Below are positions 23,628-31,916 of a stretch of DNA of 64,000 bases, one piece after another. The stretch is from NCBI GenBank assembly GCA_034667465.1, contig JAXDJV010000029.1, positions 62,001-126,000 of the forward strand. The letters are read 5' to 3'. Position numbers and translations under genes: made by a program. This DNA comes from JAOBAU01 sp034667465 (GTDB lineage: Bacteria > Acidobacteriota > Thermoanaerobaculia > Gp7-AA8). Within the stretch, counting starts at the first letter, position 1, and each line of letters starts with the position of its first letter. The notes beneath the pieces were generated by a model. It was not told the origin of the DNA. It made no database searches and was given only the letters and a program-made list of their open reading frames with translations.

Positions 23628-25395
23628 ACAGGCGTTCGTCCTCGCCGCCGCGTTCCTGTTCGCGGTGATCGCCGTGAACGGTCTGATCTCGTCCCACGAG
23701 CTCGTCATGGTCACCGACAGATTTCGAGCGTCGCGCAACTCGGACAGCATCGTCGAGGAGATGAACGAAGCGCTCGGTGCGCTGCGCGACGCCGAGAGCG
23801 GCCAGCGCGGCTACCTGCTGACCGGCCGCAGCGGTTATCTCCAGCCGTATTACGACGGACGCGCGCGCGTCGAGAAACACATCGAGCGGCTGCGGATTCT
23901 CACGGCTGCCGATCCGGTGCAGCACCCGCGAGTCGTCAACCTGCGCGACGCCGTCGAGACGAAGCTGAACGAGCTCGCCGGGACGATCGCGCGCTATCGA
24001 ACCGACGGGCCGCAGGCGGCGCTCGGGATGGTCATGACGAATCAGGGGAACGACCTGATGATGCACGTCCGGAGTCTCGCCGCGGAGTTGATGAAGCAGG
24101 AGCGGACGACTCGAGCGACGCAGCGCGCGTCGGCAACCAGCAGCAGCGAGCGCGCCGCGAGGATGATCATGCTCACCAGCGCGGTCGCGGCTCTCCTGCT
24201 GCTCATCACGCTTCTGCAGATCGATCGCGCCACTCGTGCCGAACGCGACGCGCGCGAACGCTCCGAAAGCGCGAACCGGATCAAGGACGAGTTCATCGCC
24301 ACGGTCTCGCACGAGCTCCGCACGCCGCTCACCGCGATCCTCGGCTGGTCGCGCATCCTCATCGACGAACGCCGCTCCGAATTGTTGAGCGAGGGCTTGC
24401 GCACGATTGAAAGCTGCGCGGCGGTCCAGGCCAGGCTCATCGACGACCTGCTCGACGTTTCGCGAATCATGTCGGGAAAGATGCGGCTGTCGATTCGAAC
24501 GATCGACCTTGCCGAGGTCACGCGCGCCGGCGTTGACTCCGTACGAACGGCCGCCGATGCGAAGGGCGTCGAGCTCAGGCTCGATCTCGATGAACAGATC
24601 CGCGTATCGGCCGATCCCGATCGTATGCAGCAGGTCGTCTGGAACCTGGTTTCGAACGCGGTGAAGTTCACGCCTCGCGGAGGCCGTATCAACGTCCGTC
24701 TGCAGCGTACCGATTCGCAGGCGGTCATCGTGGTGCAGGACAGCGGAGAAGGGATCGGCGCCGATTTTCTCCCGCATGTCTTCGATCCGTTCCGCCAGGC
24801 CGACGCCTCGAAGGCGCGCGTCCACAAAGGCCTCGGTCTCGGACTCTCGATCGTCAACTATCTCGTGCAGGCGCACGGCGGAACCGTTCGCGCCACCAGC
24901 GCCGGCAGGGGAGAAGGCGCAACGTTCCGCGTGTCACTGCCGATCATGCCGTTCGCTCGCAATGAAGCGGTCGCGAAATCGTCGGACATGCCGCACGCCG
25001 ATGCGCTCGCCGGCATGACGATTCTCGCGGTCGACGACCATCGGCCGACGCTCGACCTGGTGAGCTTCGTCATGCGGTCGGCCGGTGCGACGGTCGTTGC
25101 CGCCACGAATGCAGCAGACGGCTACACGCTGCTCTCACGCACGAAGCCGGACGTTCTGCTCTCCGATATCGGCATGCCGGGCGAGGACGGGTTCACTTTC
25201 ATCTCGAAAGTCCGCCGGTCGTCAGACGTTCCTGCCATTGCACTCACCGCTTACGTTCGTCAGGACGATCGCGACAAAGTGCTGTCGAGCGGATTTCAGG
25301 CTTACCTCGCCAAGCCGATCGAGCCGAACGAGCTCGTGACCAGCATCCTCGCGCTGGCTGCACCGCGACGCGCGCGCACGGTGGCGTCGTCATGA
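23602..25395 (+). CDS. CHASE3-domain hybrid sensor histidine kinase
   Basis: The protein has 597 residues. A transmembrane helix at about 8-32 and a second near 185-205 bracket an extracytoplasmic CHASE3 domain (ALRDAESGQRGYLLTGRSGY). HisKA is EFIATVSHELRTPLTAILGW, HATPase has NLVSNAVKFTPRGG and GLGLGLSIVNYLVQAHGG, and the C-terminal receiver has ILAVDDHRPTLD, LLSDIGMPGEDG and YLAKPIEP. It is therefore a membrane-bound hybrid kinase that can pass phosphate to an internal Asp. It overlaps the SpoIIE gene. The external ligand is unknown. Confidence 0.93.
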   Translation: MQLPVWLRRQAFVLAAAFLFAVIAVNGLISSHELVMVTDRFRASRNSDSIVEEMNEALGALRDAESGQRGYLLTGRSGYLQPYYDGRARVEKHIERLRILTAADPVQHPRVVNLRDAVETKLNELAGTIARYRTDGPQAALGMVMTNQGNDLMMHVRSLAAELMKQERTTRATQRASATSSSERAARMIMLTSAVAALLLLITLLQIDRATRAERDARERSESANRIKDEFIATVSHELRTPLTAILGWSRILIDERRSELLSEGLRTIESCAAVQARLIDDLLDVSRIMSGKMRLSIRTIDLAEVTRAGVDSVRTAADAKGVELRLDLDEQIRVSADPDRMQQVVWNLVSNAVKFTPRGGRINVRLQRTDSQAVIVVQDSGEGIGADFLPHVFDPFRQADASKARVHKGLGLGLSIVNYLVQAHGGTVRATSAGRGEGATFRVSLPIMPFARNEAVAKSSDMPHADALAGMTILAVDDHRPTLDLVSFVMRSAGATVVAATNAADGYTLLSRTKPDVLLSDIGMPGEDGFTFISKVRRSSDVPAIALTAYVRQDDRDKVLSSGFQAYLAKPIEPNELVTSILALAAPRRARTVASS

Positions 25396-25528
25396 CTTCG
25401 ATCACGACTCCTCATCGGCGATCCGCGCACGGCGATGGCGACTGCCTGTGTCGTCGTCATCGCCGAGCTCTTCACCATCGCTTACATCCGCTACCCGCTA
25501 CATGCGCAGTCCGAAAAGGAATTGAGAC

Positions 25529-25963
25529 ATGAAATCAAAAATCATCGCCGCATTCGTCGTTCTTTTGACCGCAGTTTCCCTGATGGCGGCGGATACGCCG
25601 GCCGTCGAGGCGCAGCTGACGCAGATCAATCCCGCGCCCGACATGTTTACGTTCCGCGGTCCGATCAACGTGCAGTACCAGCTGACGATTAAGAATCCTC
25701 TGATCGATCAGTCGATCACTCTCCGCCGCATCGTGCTTCGCACGCAGGGAAAGGGCGCGTACTCATTGCGTGCCGATGATCCGATCACGATGGCGATCAA
25801 TCCGGAGAGCTCGGTCACCGTCAATCTTTCCGCGTGGGCGCGCTCGAACGGCGGCTTCATGAGAAGCACGGAACCGGTGGACGTCGTCGTCCAGCTCTGG
25901 TTCGACCGTTCGAACGGGAAGTCGTTCGTCAAACAATTCGTCCAGCTGGAGAACCGTCAATGA
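25529..25963 (+). CDS. Small secreted protein of the RND efflux operon
   Basis: This 144-residue protein has a signal peptide (MKSKIIAAFVVLLTAVSLMA). The mature part is predicted to be mostly beta strand (MFTFRGPINVQYQLTIKNPL, ESSVTVNLSAWAR, VDVVVQLWFDRSNGKSF), resembling an immunoglobulin-like periplasmic domain. There are no cysteines and no family was recognised. AAGGA lies upstream of ATG. The stop overlaps the start of the membrane-fusion gene by ATGA, so it is translationally tied to the efflux pump. It could be an accessory or periplasmic chaperone of the pump, which is inference only. Confidence 0.7.
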   Translation: MKSKIIAAFVVLLTAVSLMAADTPAVEAQLTQINPAPDMFTFRGPINVQYQLTIKNPLIDQSITLRRIVLRTQGKGAYSLRADDPITMAINPESSVTVNLSAWARSNGGFMRSTEPVDVVVQLWFDRSNGKSFVKQFVQLENRQ

Positions 25964-27027
25964 AACGCGCATGGCTCCTCTCGATCGCATTGCTCGCCGC
26001 ATGTAAATCAAATCCGCCGAAAGCGGCTGAAGTAACCATTCCGGTGACCGTCGCTACCGCGCTGCAGAAAGACGTCCCGGTGCAACTCCGAGCGGTCGGC
26101 ACCGTTCAGCCAATGCAGTCGGTCGCGGTCCGCGCGCTGGTTTCCGGCCAGGTGACGCGGGTCTGGTTCCGTGAAGGCGATGAAGTGCATCAGGGACAGC
26201 TGCTCTTCTCGATCGATCCGCGTCCGTATCAGGCGGCGCTGCGGCAGGCGCAGGCGATTCTCGCGCGGGATCAGGCGCAGCTCGTCAATGCCGAGGCGGA
26301 GAAGACGCGGTATGCGAGTCTGGGCGGCATCGTGTCGCGCGAACAGTTCGATGCGATCAGCGCGGCAGCAGAAGCGGCGCGCGCCATTGTTGCCGCCGAT
26401 CGCGCGGCCGCTGACGACGCGCGCCAGCAACTCTCGTACTGCGAGATCCGCTCGCCGCTCGAAGGTCGCACCGGTTTGCTGCAGGTTCACGAAGGGAACG
26501 TCGTCAAGGCCAACGACGTCACGCCGGTCATCGTCATCAATCAGGTCCGGCCGATCAGCGTGCAGTTCTCGCTGCCCGAGAGTCAGCTCGCCGCGATTCG
26601 CGCAGCGGGCGGCGGACTTGCGGTGACGGCATTGCCGCAGGGCGGCTCGACGACCGAGAGCGGCCGGCTCGCGTTCATCGACAACATGGTCGATTCGCCG
26701 ACCGGCACGATCGCGTTGAAGGCGAGTTTCGCCAACGACCGCGGCGTGCTGTGGCCAGGCCAGTACGTGAACGCAACCGTCACTGTCTCGAATCGCCCGA
26801 AGGCGGTCGTCGTGCCCGCGCAGGCGGTGCAAACCAGTCAGAGCGGACAGTACGTCTACGTCGTCAGGAGCAACAAGTCAGTGGAGATGCGCTCGGTCGC
26901 CGTGGCGCAGCAGGTGGAGCAGATCGCGATCGTCGACCGCGGTGTCGCGGCAGGGGAGACGATCGTTACCGACGGACAGCTGAACCTCACGCCGAAGAGC
27001 AAAGTCAGCATCAGACAGTCGTTGTGA
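25960..27027 (+). CDS. RND efflux membrane-fusion lipoprotein
   Basis: This 355-residue periplasmic adaptor has a lipobox LLAAC with Cys15, so it is probably anchored in the inner membrane by lipid. It contains the split biotinyl-lipoyl domain (VRALVSGQVTRVWFREGDEV and CEIRSPLEGRTGLLQVHEGN), a helical hairpin and the beta-barrel (VVVPAQAVQT). It links the RND pump to an outer-membrane channel. The start is ATGA-coupled to the small secreted protein, and the pump gene follows 13 bp later. No TolC-type gene is in the window, so the channel is encoded elsewhere. Confidence 0.93.
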   Translation: MKRAWLLSIALLAACKSNPPKAAEVTIPVTVATALQKDVPVQLRAVGTVQPMQSVAVRALVSGQVTRVWFREGDEVHQGQLLFSIDPRPYQAALRQAQAILARDQAQLVNAEAEKTRYASLGGIVSREQFDAISAAAEAARAIVAADRAAADDARQQLSYCEIRSPLEGRTGLLQVHEGNVVKANDVTPVIVINQVRPISVQFSLPESQLAAIRAAGGGLAVTALPQGGSTTESGRLAFIDNMVDSPTGTIALKASFANDRGVLWPGQYVNATVTVSNRPKAVVVPAQAVQTSQSGQYVYVVRSNKSVEMRSVAVAQQVEQIAIVDRGVAAGETIVTDGQLNLTPKSKVSIRQSL

Positions 27028-27040
27028 AACGGCGGCCATC

Positions 27041-30000
27041 ATGAATATCGCAGAAACCTTCATCCGTCGTCCCGTCATGACCACGCTGGTCATGCTGACG
27101 CTCCTCATGTTCGGAGTGATGGCTTATCGGCAGCTGCCGGTGAGCGATCTGCCGAACGTCGACTTTCCGACGATTCAGGTCAACGCGTCGCTGCCGGGTG
27201 CGAGTCCGGAGACGATGGCAGCCGCGGTCGCCACACCGCTCGAGAAGCAATTCTCGACGGTCGCCGGACTCGACTCGATGACGTCGTCGTCGTCGCTCGG
27301 CAGCACGTCGATCACGCTGCAGTTTGCACTGACCGAAGACATCAACACCGCCGCGCAGGACGTGCAGGCGGCGATCGCGACGGCGGCGCGGCAGATGCCG
27401 CCGAACATGCCGGCGCCGCCGTCGTACACGAAGGTCAATCCGGCCGATTCGCCGATCCTCTATCTGGTGCTCGTCTCCGACACGCTGCCGATGAATCAGC
27501 TCGATGAATACGCGGAGACGCTGATGGCGCAACGCATCTCGATGGTGCAGGGCGTCGCGCAGGTGGCGGTGCAGGGAGCGCAGAAATACGCGGTGCGCAT
27601 TCAGCTCGACCCGCGCCAGCTCGCCGCGCGCGGCATGGGCATCGACGAAGTCGTAAACGCCGTTCGCACGAGTAACGACAGTCAGGCGACCGGCGTGATG
27701 AAAGGGCCGTACACCGCGTACACGGTGCAATCGAACGGACAGCTGCTCAGGGCCGCCGACTATCGCCGCGTCACCGTGACGTGGAAAAACGGCCGCCCCG
27801 TCCACCTCGCGGACCTTGGCAACGTGCTCGATGACGTGCAGGACAATCAGCAGGCGGCGTGGTACGGAAACAAACGCGCGCTCGTCCTCGAGATTCAGAA
27901 ACAGCCCGGCACGAATGTCGTGCAGGTGTCTGACAGCGTGCGTGCGTTGCTGCCGGCGTTTCAAAAGCAGTTGCCGGGCAGCGTCAGCCTGCAGGTCTAT
28001 CGCGACCGCGCCGACGCCATCCGTGCATCCGTCGCCGACGTGAAGTTCACGCTGCTGCTGACGCTCTTCCTCGTCGTGATGGTGATCTTTCTCTTCCTGA
28101 GGAACATCTCCGCCACGATCATCCCGTCGCTCGCTCTGCCGTTGTCGATCGTCGGTACGTTCGCGGTGATGTACCTGTTCGGCTACTCGCTCGACAACCT
28201 GTCGCTGATGGCGCTGACGCTGTCGGTCGGCTTCGTCGTCGATGACGCCATCGTGATGCTCGAGAACATCGTCCGGCACATGGAGATGGGCGAGCAGCCG
28301 CTCGACGCCGCGCTGAACGGATCGAAAGAGATCGGCTTCACGATCGTCTCGATGACGATCTCGCTCACCGCCGTCTTCATCCCGATTCTTTTCATGGGCG
28401 GCATCCTCGGGCGCCTCTTCCATGAATTCGCGGTGACGATCGGCGCCGCCATTCTCGTCTCCGGCTTCGTTTCGCTGACGCTCACGCCGCTGCTTTCCGC
28501 GCGGATGCTGCGCGCTCACGGAAACAAAGCGCACGGCAAACTCTATCGATGGACGGAGCGCGGCTTCGACGCGATGCTGCACCTCTACGAACGCGGACTG
28601 CGGCTCTGCCTCGCGCGGCGCGCGACCACGATGGCAATCTCCGTGGTGATTCTCGCCGGCACCGTCTGGCTGTTCCGCGCGGTGCCGAAGGGATTCATTC
28701 CGAGCGAAGACACGGGCGACGTCCGCATCTCGCTGCAGGCGCAGCAGGGCATCGCGTTTCCCGACATGGTTCGCCATCAGCGCGCGGCGATGGATGTCGT
28801 ATCGAAAGATCCCGACGTCGCAAACTTCGTCTCGTACGTCCGCGCCGGAAATACGAGCACGCTCCTGCTCCGCCTCGTGCCGATGCCGCGGCGCAAATCG
28901 TCGGTCGACCAGGTGATGGCGCGGCTGCGGCCGAAGCTGAATGCGATTCCGGGAATGACGGCGTCGCTGCAGAATCCGCCGCCGATCCGCGTCGGCGGAC
29001 GACAGTCGGCTTCGCCCTTTCAATACACATTGCAGGGCGCCGACACGCAGACGCTGTACACCGCGTCGCAGGCGCTGGTCGACAGGATGAAAACGCTCCC
29101 CGGTTTGATCGACGTCAATACAGACCTGCTGATGAAGAACCCGACGCTGGTCGTCGATGTCGATCGCGAACGCGCGGCATCCGTGGGATTGACCGAGCAG
29201 CAGATCGACGATGCGCTCTCGTCCGCGTATGCGACGCGTCAGATCTCGACGATCTACGCGCCGACCAACACGTACTACGTGATCCTCGAGCTTCAGCCGG
29301 AGTTCCAGGCAAATCCCGAAGCGCTGTCGATGCTGTACGTCCGGGCATCGTCAGGGAATCTCATTCCAATCAGCACGGTCGCGAAAATCAGCAAATCGAT
29401 CGGTCCGCTGGCGGTCAATCATTCCGGCCAGTTGCCGTCGGTCACGATTTCATTCAACACGAAACCGGGCTATTCGCTCAGCCAGGCGGTAAGCGATGTC
29501 ACCGCGGCGTCGCGAGCGACGCTTCCGTCGACAGTGACCACATCGTTCCAGGGAAATGCGCAGGCGTTCCAGTCATCGCTTGGCAGTCTCGGGCTGCTGC
29601 TCATCATCGCCATTGCGGTGATCTATGTCGTCCTCGGCATCCTGTACGAGAGCTTCATTCATCCGCTGACGATTCTCTCAGCGCTGCCGTTCGCGGGATT
29701 CGGAGCGTTGCTCACGCTGCTGCTTTTTCACGTCGATCTGTCGATCTACGCATTCGTCGGCATCATCATGCTCGTCGGCCTCGTCAAGAAGAACGGCATC
29801 ATGATGGTCGACTTCGCGATCGAAGCGCAGAAGGCCGGCACACCGCCCGAAGAGGCGATCTACCACGCATGCGTCGTCCGATTCCGGCCGATCATGATGA
29901 CGACGATGGCGGCGCTGATGGGCACGCTCCCGATCGCGATGGGATTCGGCGCCGGTTCGGAGTCGCGTCGTCCGCTCGGCCTCGCCGTCGTCGGCGGTTT

Positions 30001-30130
30001 GCTCTTTTCGCAGACGCTGACGCTGTTCGTGACGCCGGTCTTCTACGTGTACATGGAGAAGCTCCGCCACCGCAAATCGTCAGGCGTGGCGCATCCTCTG
30101 CCGGCGGTCGCTCCGGCAGCGCGCGCCTGA
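27041..30130 (+). CDS. RND multidrug efflux pump, HAE1/MdtBC-like
   Basis: This 1029-residue inner-membrane proton-drug antiporter has the full RND length. A first helix (PVMTTLVMLTLLMFGVMAY) is followed by a periplasmic porter loop, then helices 2-6 with the proton-relay acidic motif GFVVDDAIVMLENIVRHMEMG. A second loop leads to helices 8-12, with GIIMLVGLVKKNGIMMVDFA. Substitution patterns such as ISMVQGVAQVAVQGAQKYAV resemble MdtB/MdtC. It forms a pump with the preceding adaptor. Export substrates cannot be deduced. Confidence 0.95.
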   Translation: MNIAETFIRRPVMTTLVMLTLLMFGVMAYRQLPVSDLPNVDFPTIQVNASLPGASPETMAAAVATPLEKQFSTVAGLDSMTSSSSLGSTSITLQFALTEDINTAAQDVQAAIATAARQMPPNMPAPPSYTKVNPADSPILYLVLVSDTLPMNQLDEYAETLMAQRISMVQGVAQVAVQGAQKYAVRIQLDPRQLAARGMGIDEVVNAVRTSNDSQATGVMKGPYTAYTVQSNGQLLRAADYRRVTVTWKNGRPVHLADLGNVLDDVQDNQQAAWYGNKRALVLEIQKQPGTNVVQVSDSVRALLPAFQKQLPGSVSLQVYRDRADAIRASVADVKFTLLLTLFLVVMVIFLFLRNISATIIPSLALPLSIVGTFAVMYLFGYSLDNLSLMALTLSVGFVVDDAIVMLENIVRHMEMGEQPLDAALNGSKEIGFTIVSMTISLTAVFIPILFMGGILGRLFHEFAVTIGAAILVSGFVSLTLTPLLSARMLRAHGNKAHGKLYRWTERGFDAMLHLYERGLRLCLARRATTMAISVVILAGTVWLFRAVPKGFIPSEDTGDVRISLQAQQGIAFPDMVRHQRAAMDVVSKDPDVANFVSYVRAGNTSTLLLRLVPMPRRKSSVDQVMARLRPKLNAIPGMTASLQNPPPIRVGGRQSASPFQYTLQGADTQTLYTASQALVDRMKTLPGLIDVNTDLLMKNPTLVVDVDRERAASVGLTEQQIDDALSSAYATRQISTIYAPTNTYYVILELQPEFQANPEALSMLYVRASSGNLIPISTVAKISKSIGPLAVNHSGQLPSVTISFNTKPGYSLSQAVSDVTAASRATLPSTVTTSFQGNAQAFQSSLGSLGLLLIIAIAVIYVVLGILYESFIHPLTILSALPFAGFGALLTLLLFHVDLSIYAFVGIIMLVGLVKKNGIMMVDFAIEAQKAGTPPEEAIYHACVVRFRPIMMTTMAALMGTLPIAMGFGAGSESRRPLGLAVVGGLLFSQTLTLFVTPVFYVYMEKLRHRKSSGVAHPLPAVAPAARA

Positions 30131-30195
30131 ATACAGGAACATCGCCGACATTCGCCGAAAGGGATACCATCTACTCCCACGACTGGAGGCGGATC

Positions 30196-31563
30196 ATGCG
30201 GATTATTAATCCCCTGTCGGCGTTTCGTTCGATCTCCGTAATCCTCATCGCCGTGTCCGCCGGAGCGGCGACGAAGCCGGTCGCTAAATCCGCTTCCGCT
30301 CCGATGCCGCAGATTTCGGTTGCGGGCATCCGCGTCGTCGGCAACGGCGTCGGCGCGAACGGATCGGAATTGCACGCGTTCAATGAGCGTCCCGGCACCA
30401 CCATTGCGCTAACCATCCAGGCACCGGATGGCAGCGGAATCGTGGAAGTGGACGATGACGCGAGTCGCGTCGATGCGTTCACGGACAACAGCGGCCAGAA
30501 CCTGCTCGAGGAAGGTCGCTTCGGTCCGTTTCCGAAGATCAGCGAGGACAACGCTGCAGCGCTGGTCGAAATCGAAGTTCGCGGACGACCCGGCGCGGGC
30601 GCTTCTTCGCTCAAGGTGCAGGGTTCGGTTGCGATGTCGGTCGCGGGTGGAACCAAAGCGACGCGCATTGCCAGCGTCCGACTCGAACCGGGGAAAACGA
30701 TGAAGGTTGGGAACGTCACCATCACCATCAAGAGCGTGACGCCCGGCGACGACTCAACAGACCTCGGCGTCGGTCTGCCCCGATCGTTCATGAACACGAT
30801 TCACGCCGTTCGTTTCTACGACGCCAAAGGAGAATTGATCGAGTCGCGCCGAACCAGTTCGGGTTACATGAATGACGCCGGCGAAATGAACTTCGATCTG
30901 AAGAGTAAGGAAAAGGTGGTGAGCGCCGAGTTCGACATCTGGCAGAACATCCGCCAGATCAAGGTGCCGTTCAGCCTGATGGTTGGAATTGGTCTCGGTG
31001 GAGAGAAAGCGCCGGCAGGTGCCGCGGCGACGCCCGCCGCGCCACCGGTCGCGCGAAGTGACGTTCCCAAAATCGCTCCCGGACCGAACGACGGTGCCGC
31101 ATCGGTCGACGCAGTGCTGACTAAGATGAGCACAGCATTTGCCGCCGGAAAAGGGCGCGATCTGCTCGCCGTCATCTTTCCCGACGACCGCAACGATTTC
31201 GCGCTGGTCATGGCGACTGCCGTTGTTTTCTCAACGCTCGCAAACATGGATGACGCGAAAGCAGCCGAGAAAGCACAGAAAGAGGTCGACGCGCTGATCG
31301 CCAAACACAAACTCAACATGCCGCTGAACAAGCCTCCCGCGGAAATCTTCAAAAATGCAGATATCGGGGCGTTCGTCACCGACGCCGTCGTCTATTTGAA
31401 GGCGCACATGCCAAAAGGCCAGGACGCCGCTTCTCTGCTTCTACCGAATGGACGAGCTCAGAACGTGAGAATCGATGGCGACTCGGCCGTAGCGACGTTG
31501 GGAAAGAAAGACGCGAAGTTCTCGCGGGTGAATCAGAAATGGTTTATTCGGGTGACGGACTAA
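30196..31563 (+). CDS. Secreted protein of unknown function
   Basis: The protein has 455 residues from ATG 30196, preceded by GGAGG; an apparently longer frame into the pump gene is not real. A signal peptide covers about 1-25 (SVILIAVSAGAA). Residues 40-270 are beta-rich, with patterns like IRVVGNGVGANGSELHAFNE and VGNVTITIKSVTPGDDST. An Ala/Pro linker at about 275-300 leads to an alpha-helical C-terminal region (DAVLTKMSTAFAAGKGRDLL). No family was recognised. It lies 65 bp after the pump gene and may be in the same transcript. Confidence 0.65.
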   Translation: MRIINPLSAFRSISVILIAVSAGAATKPVAKSASAPMPQISVAGIRVVGNGVGANGSELHAFNERPGTTIALTIQAPDGSGIVEVDDDASRVDAFTDNSGQNLLEEGRFGPFPKISEDNAAALVEIEVRGRPGAGASSLKVQGSVAMSVAGGTKATRIASVRLEPGKTMKVGNVTITIKSVTPGDDSTDLGVGLPRSFMNTIHAVRFYDAKGELIESRRTSSGYMNDAGEMNFDLKSKEKVVSAEFDIWQNIRQIKVPFSLMVGIGLGGEKAPAGAAATPAAPPVARSDVPKIAPGPNDGAASVDAVLTKMSTAFAAGKGRDLLAVIFPDDRNDFALVMATAVVFSTLANMDDAKAAEKAQKEVDALIAKHKLNMPLNKPPAEIFKNADIGAFVTDAVVYLKAHMPKGQDAASLLLPNGRAQNVRIDGDSAVATLGKKDAKFSRVNQKWFIRVTD

Positions 31564-31916
31564 GAAAGCGAAGCGGTTCGACGGCTCGCGTTATTCACGC
31601 CACGCAACGCTGACGGCGGCGGAAGACACCCGATGTGAAATCGACGCCGATGGGACTCACCACGACCGCGCCGAGGCGCGACGCGATCGTCTACAAGATG
31701 CACGGGGACCTCAGGAGAAGCCCGCTGCGTGTCGGAGCGGCGACGCCGTGCTCCTCGAAAACACTTGTCGACGTCCTTCGGAAAACGTAGCGAAATCAGA
31801 CAGCTGTCCATACTTAGCGCTGTGTTGAAATACCTCGCGAAACGCTAAAGTACTGTGAATGCTGGTGTTATCGGTTCCCGAGACATGGCCGTGAATTTGC
31901 TCGTGACTTTTGCCGT
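31564..31916. other. Intergenic region before the PAS-repeat kinase
   Basis: No credible gene was seen in these 353 bp. Near the kinase end, TACTTAGCG (31811-31819) is mirrored, apart from one missing base, by CGCTAAAGTA (31843-31852). This inverted repeat surrounds a possible promoter (TTGAAA at 31825, TAAAGT at 31846, with a short 15-bp spacer). Confidence 0.4.

Noticed and set aside
25435..25692. 85-codon plus-strand open frame overlapping the small secreted gene
   Set aside because: Most of it is a shadow of the real gene at 25529; only the first part may be a gene remnant, noted separately.
28549..30195. A 1004-residue open frame running through the RND pump gene into the secreted-protein gene
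   Set aside because: Upstream of 30196 the translation is Arg-rich shadow of the pump in another frame. GGAGG and a signal peptide mark the ATG at 30196.
31560..31811. 83-codon minus-strand open frame in the intergenic region
   Set aside because: No ribosome site, no recognisable composition and no family resemblance.
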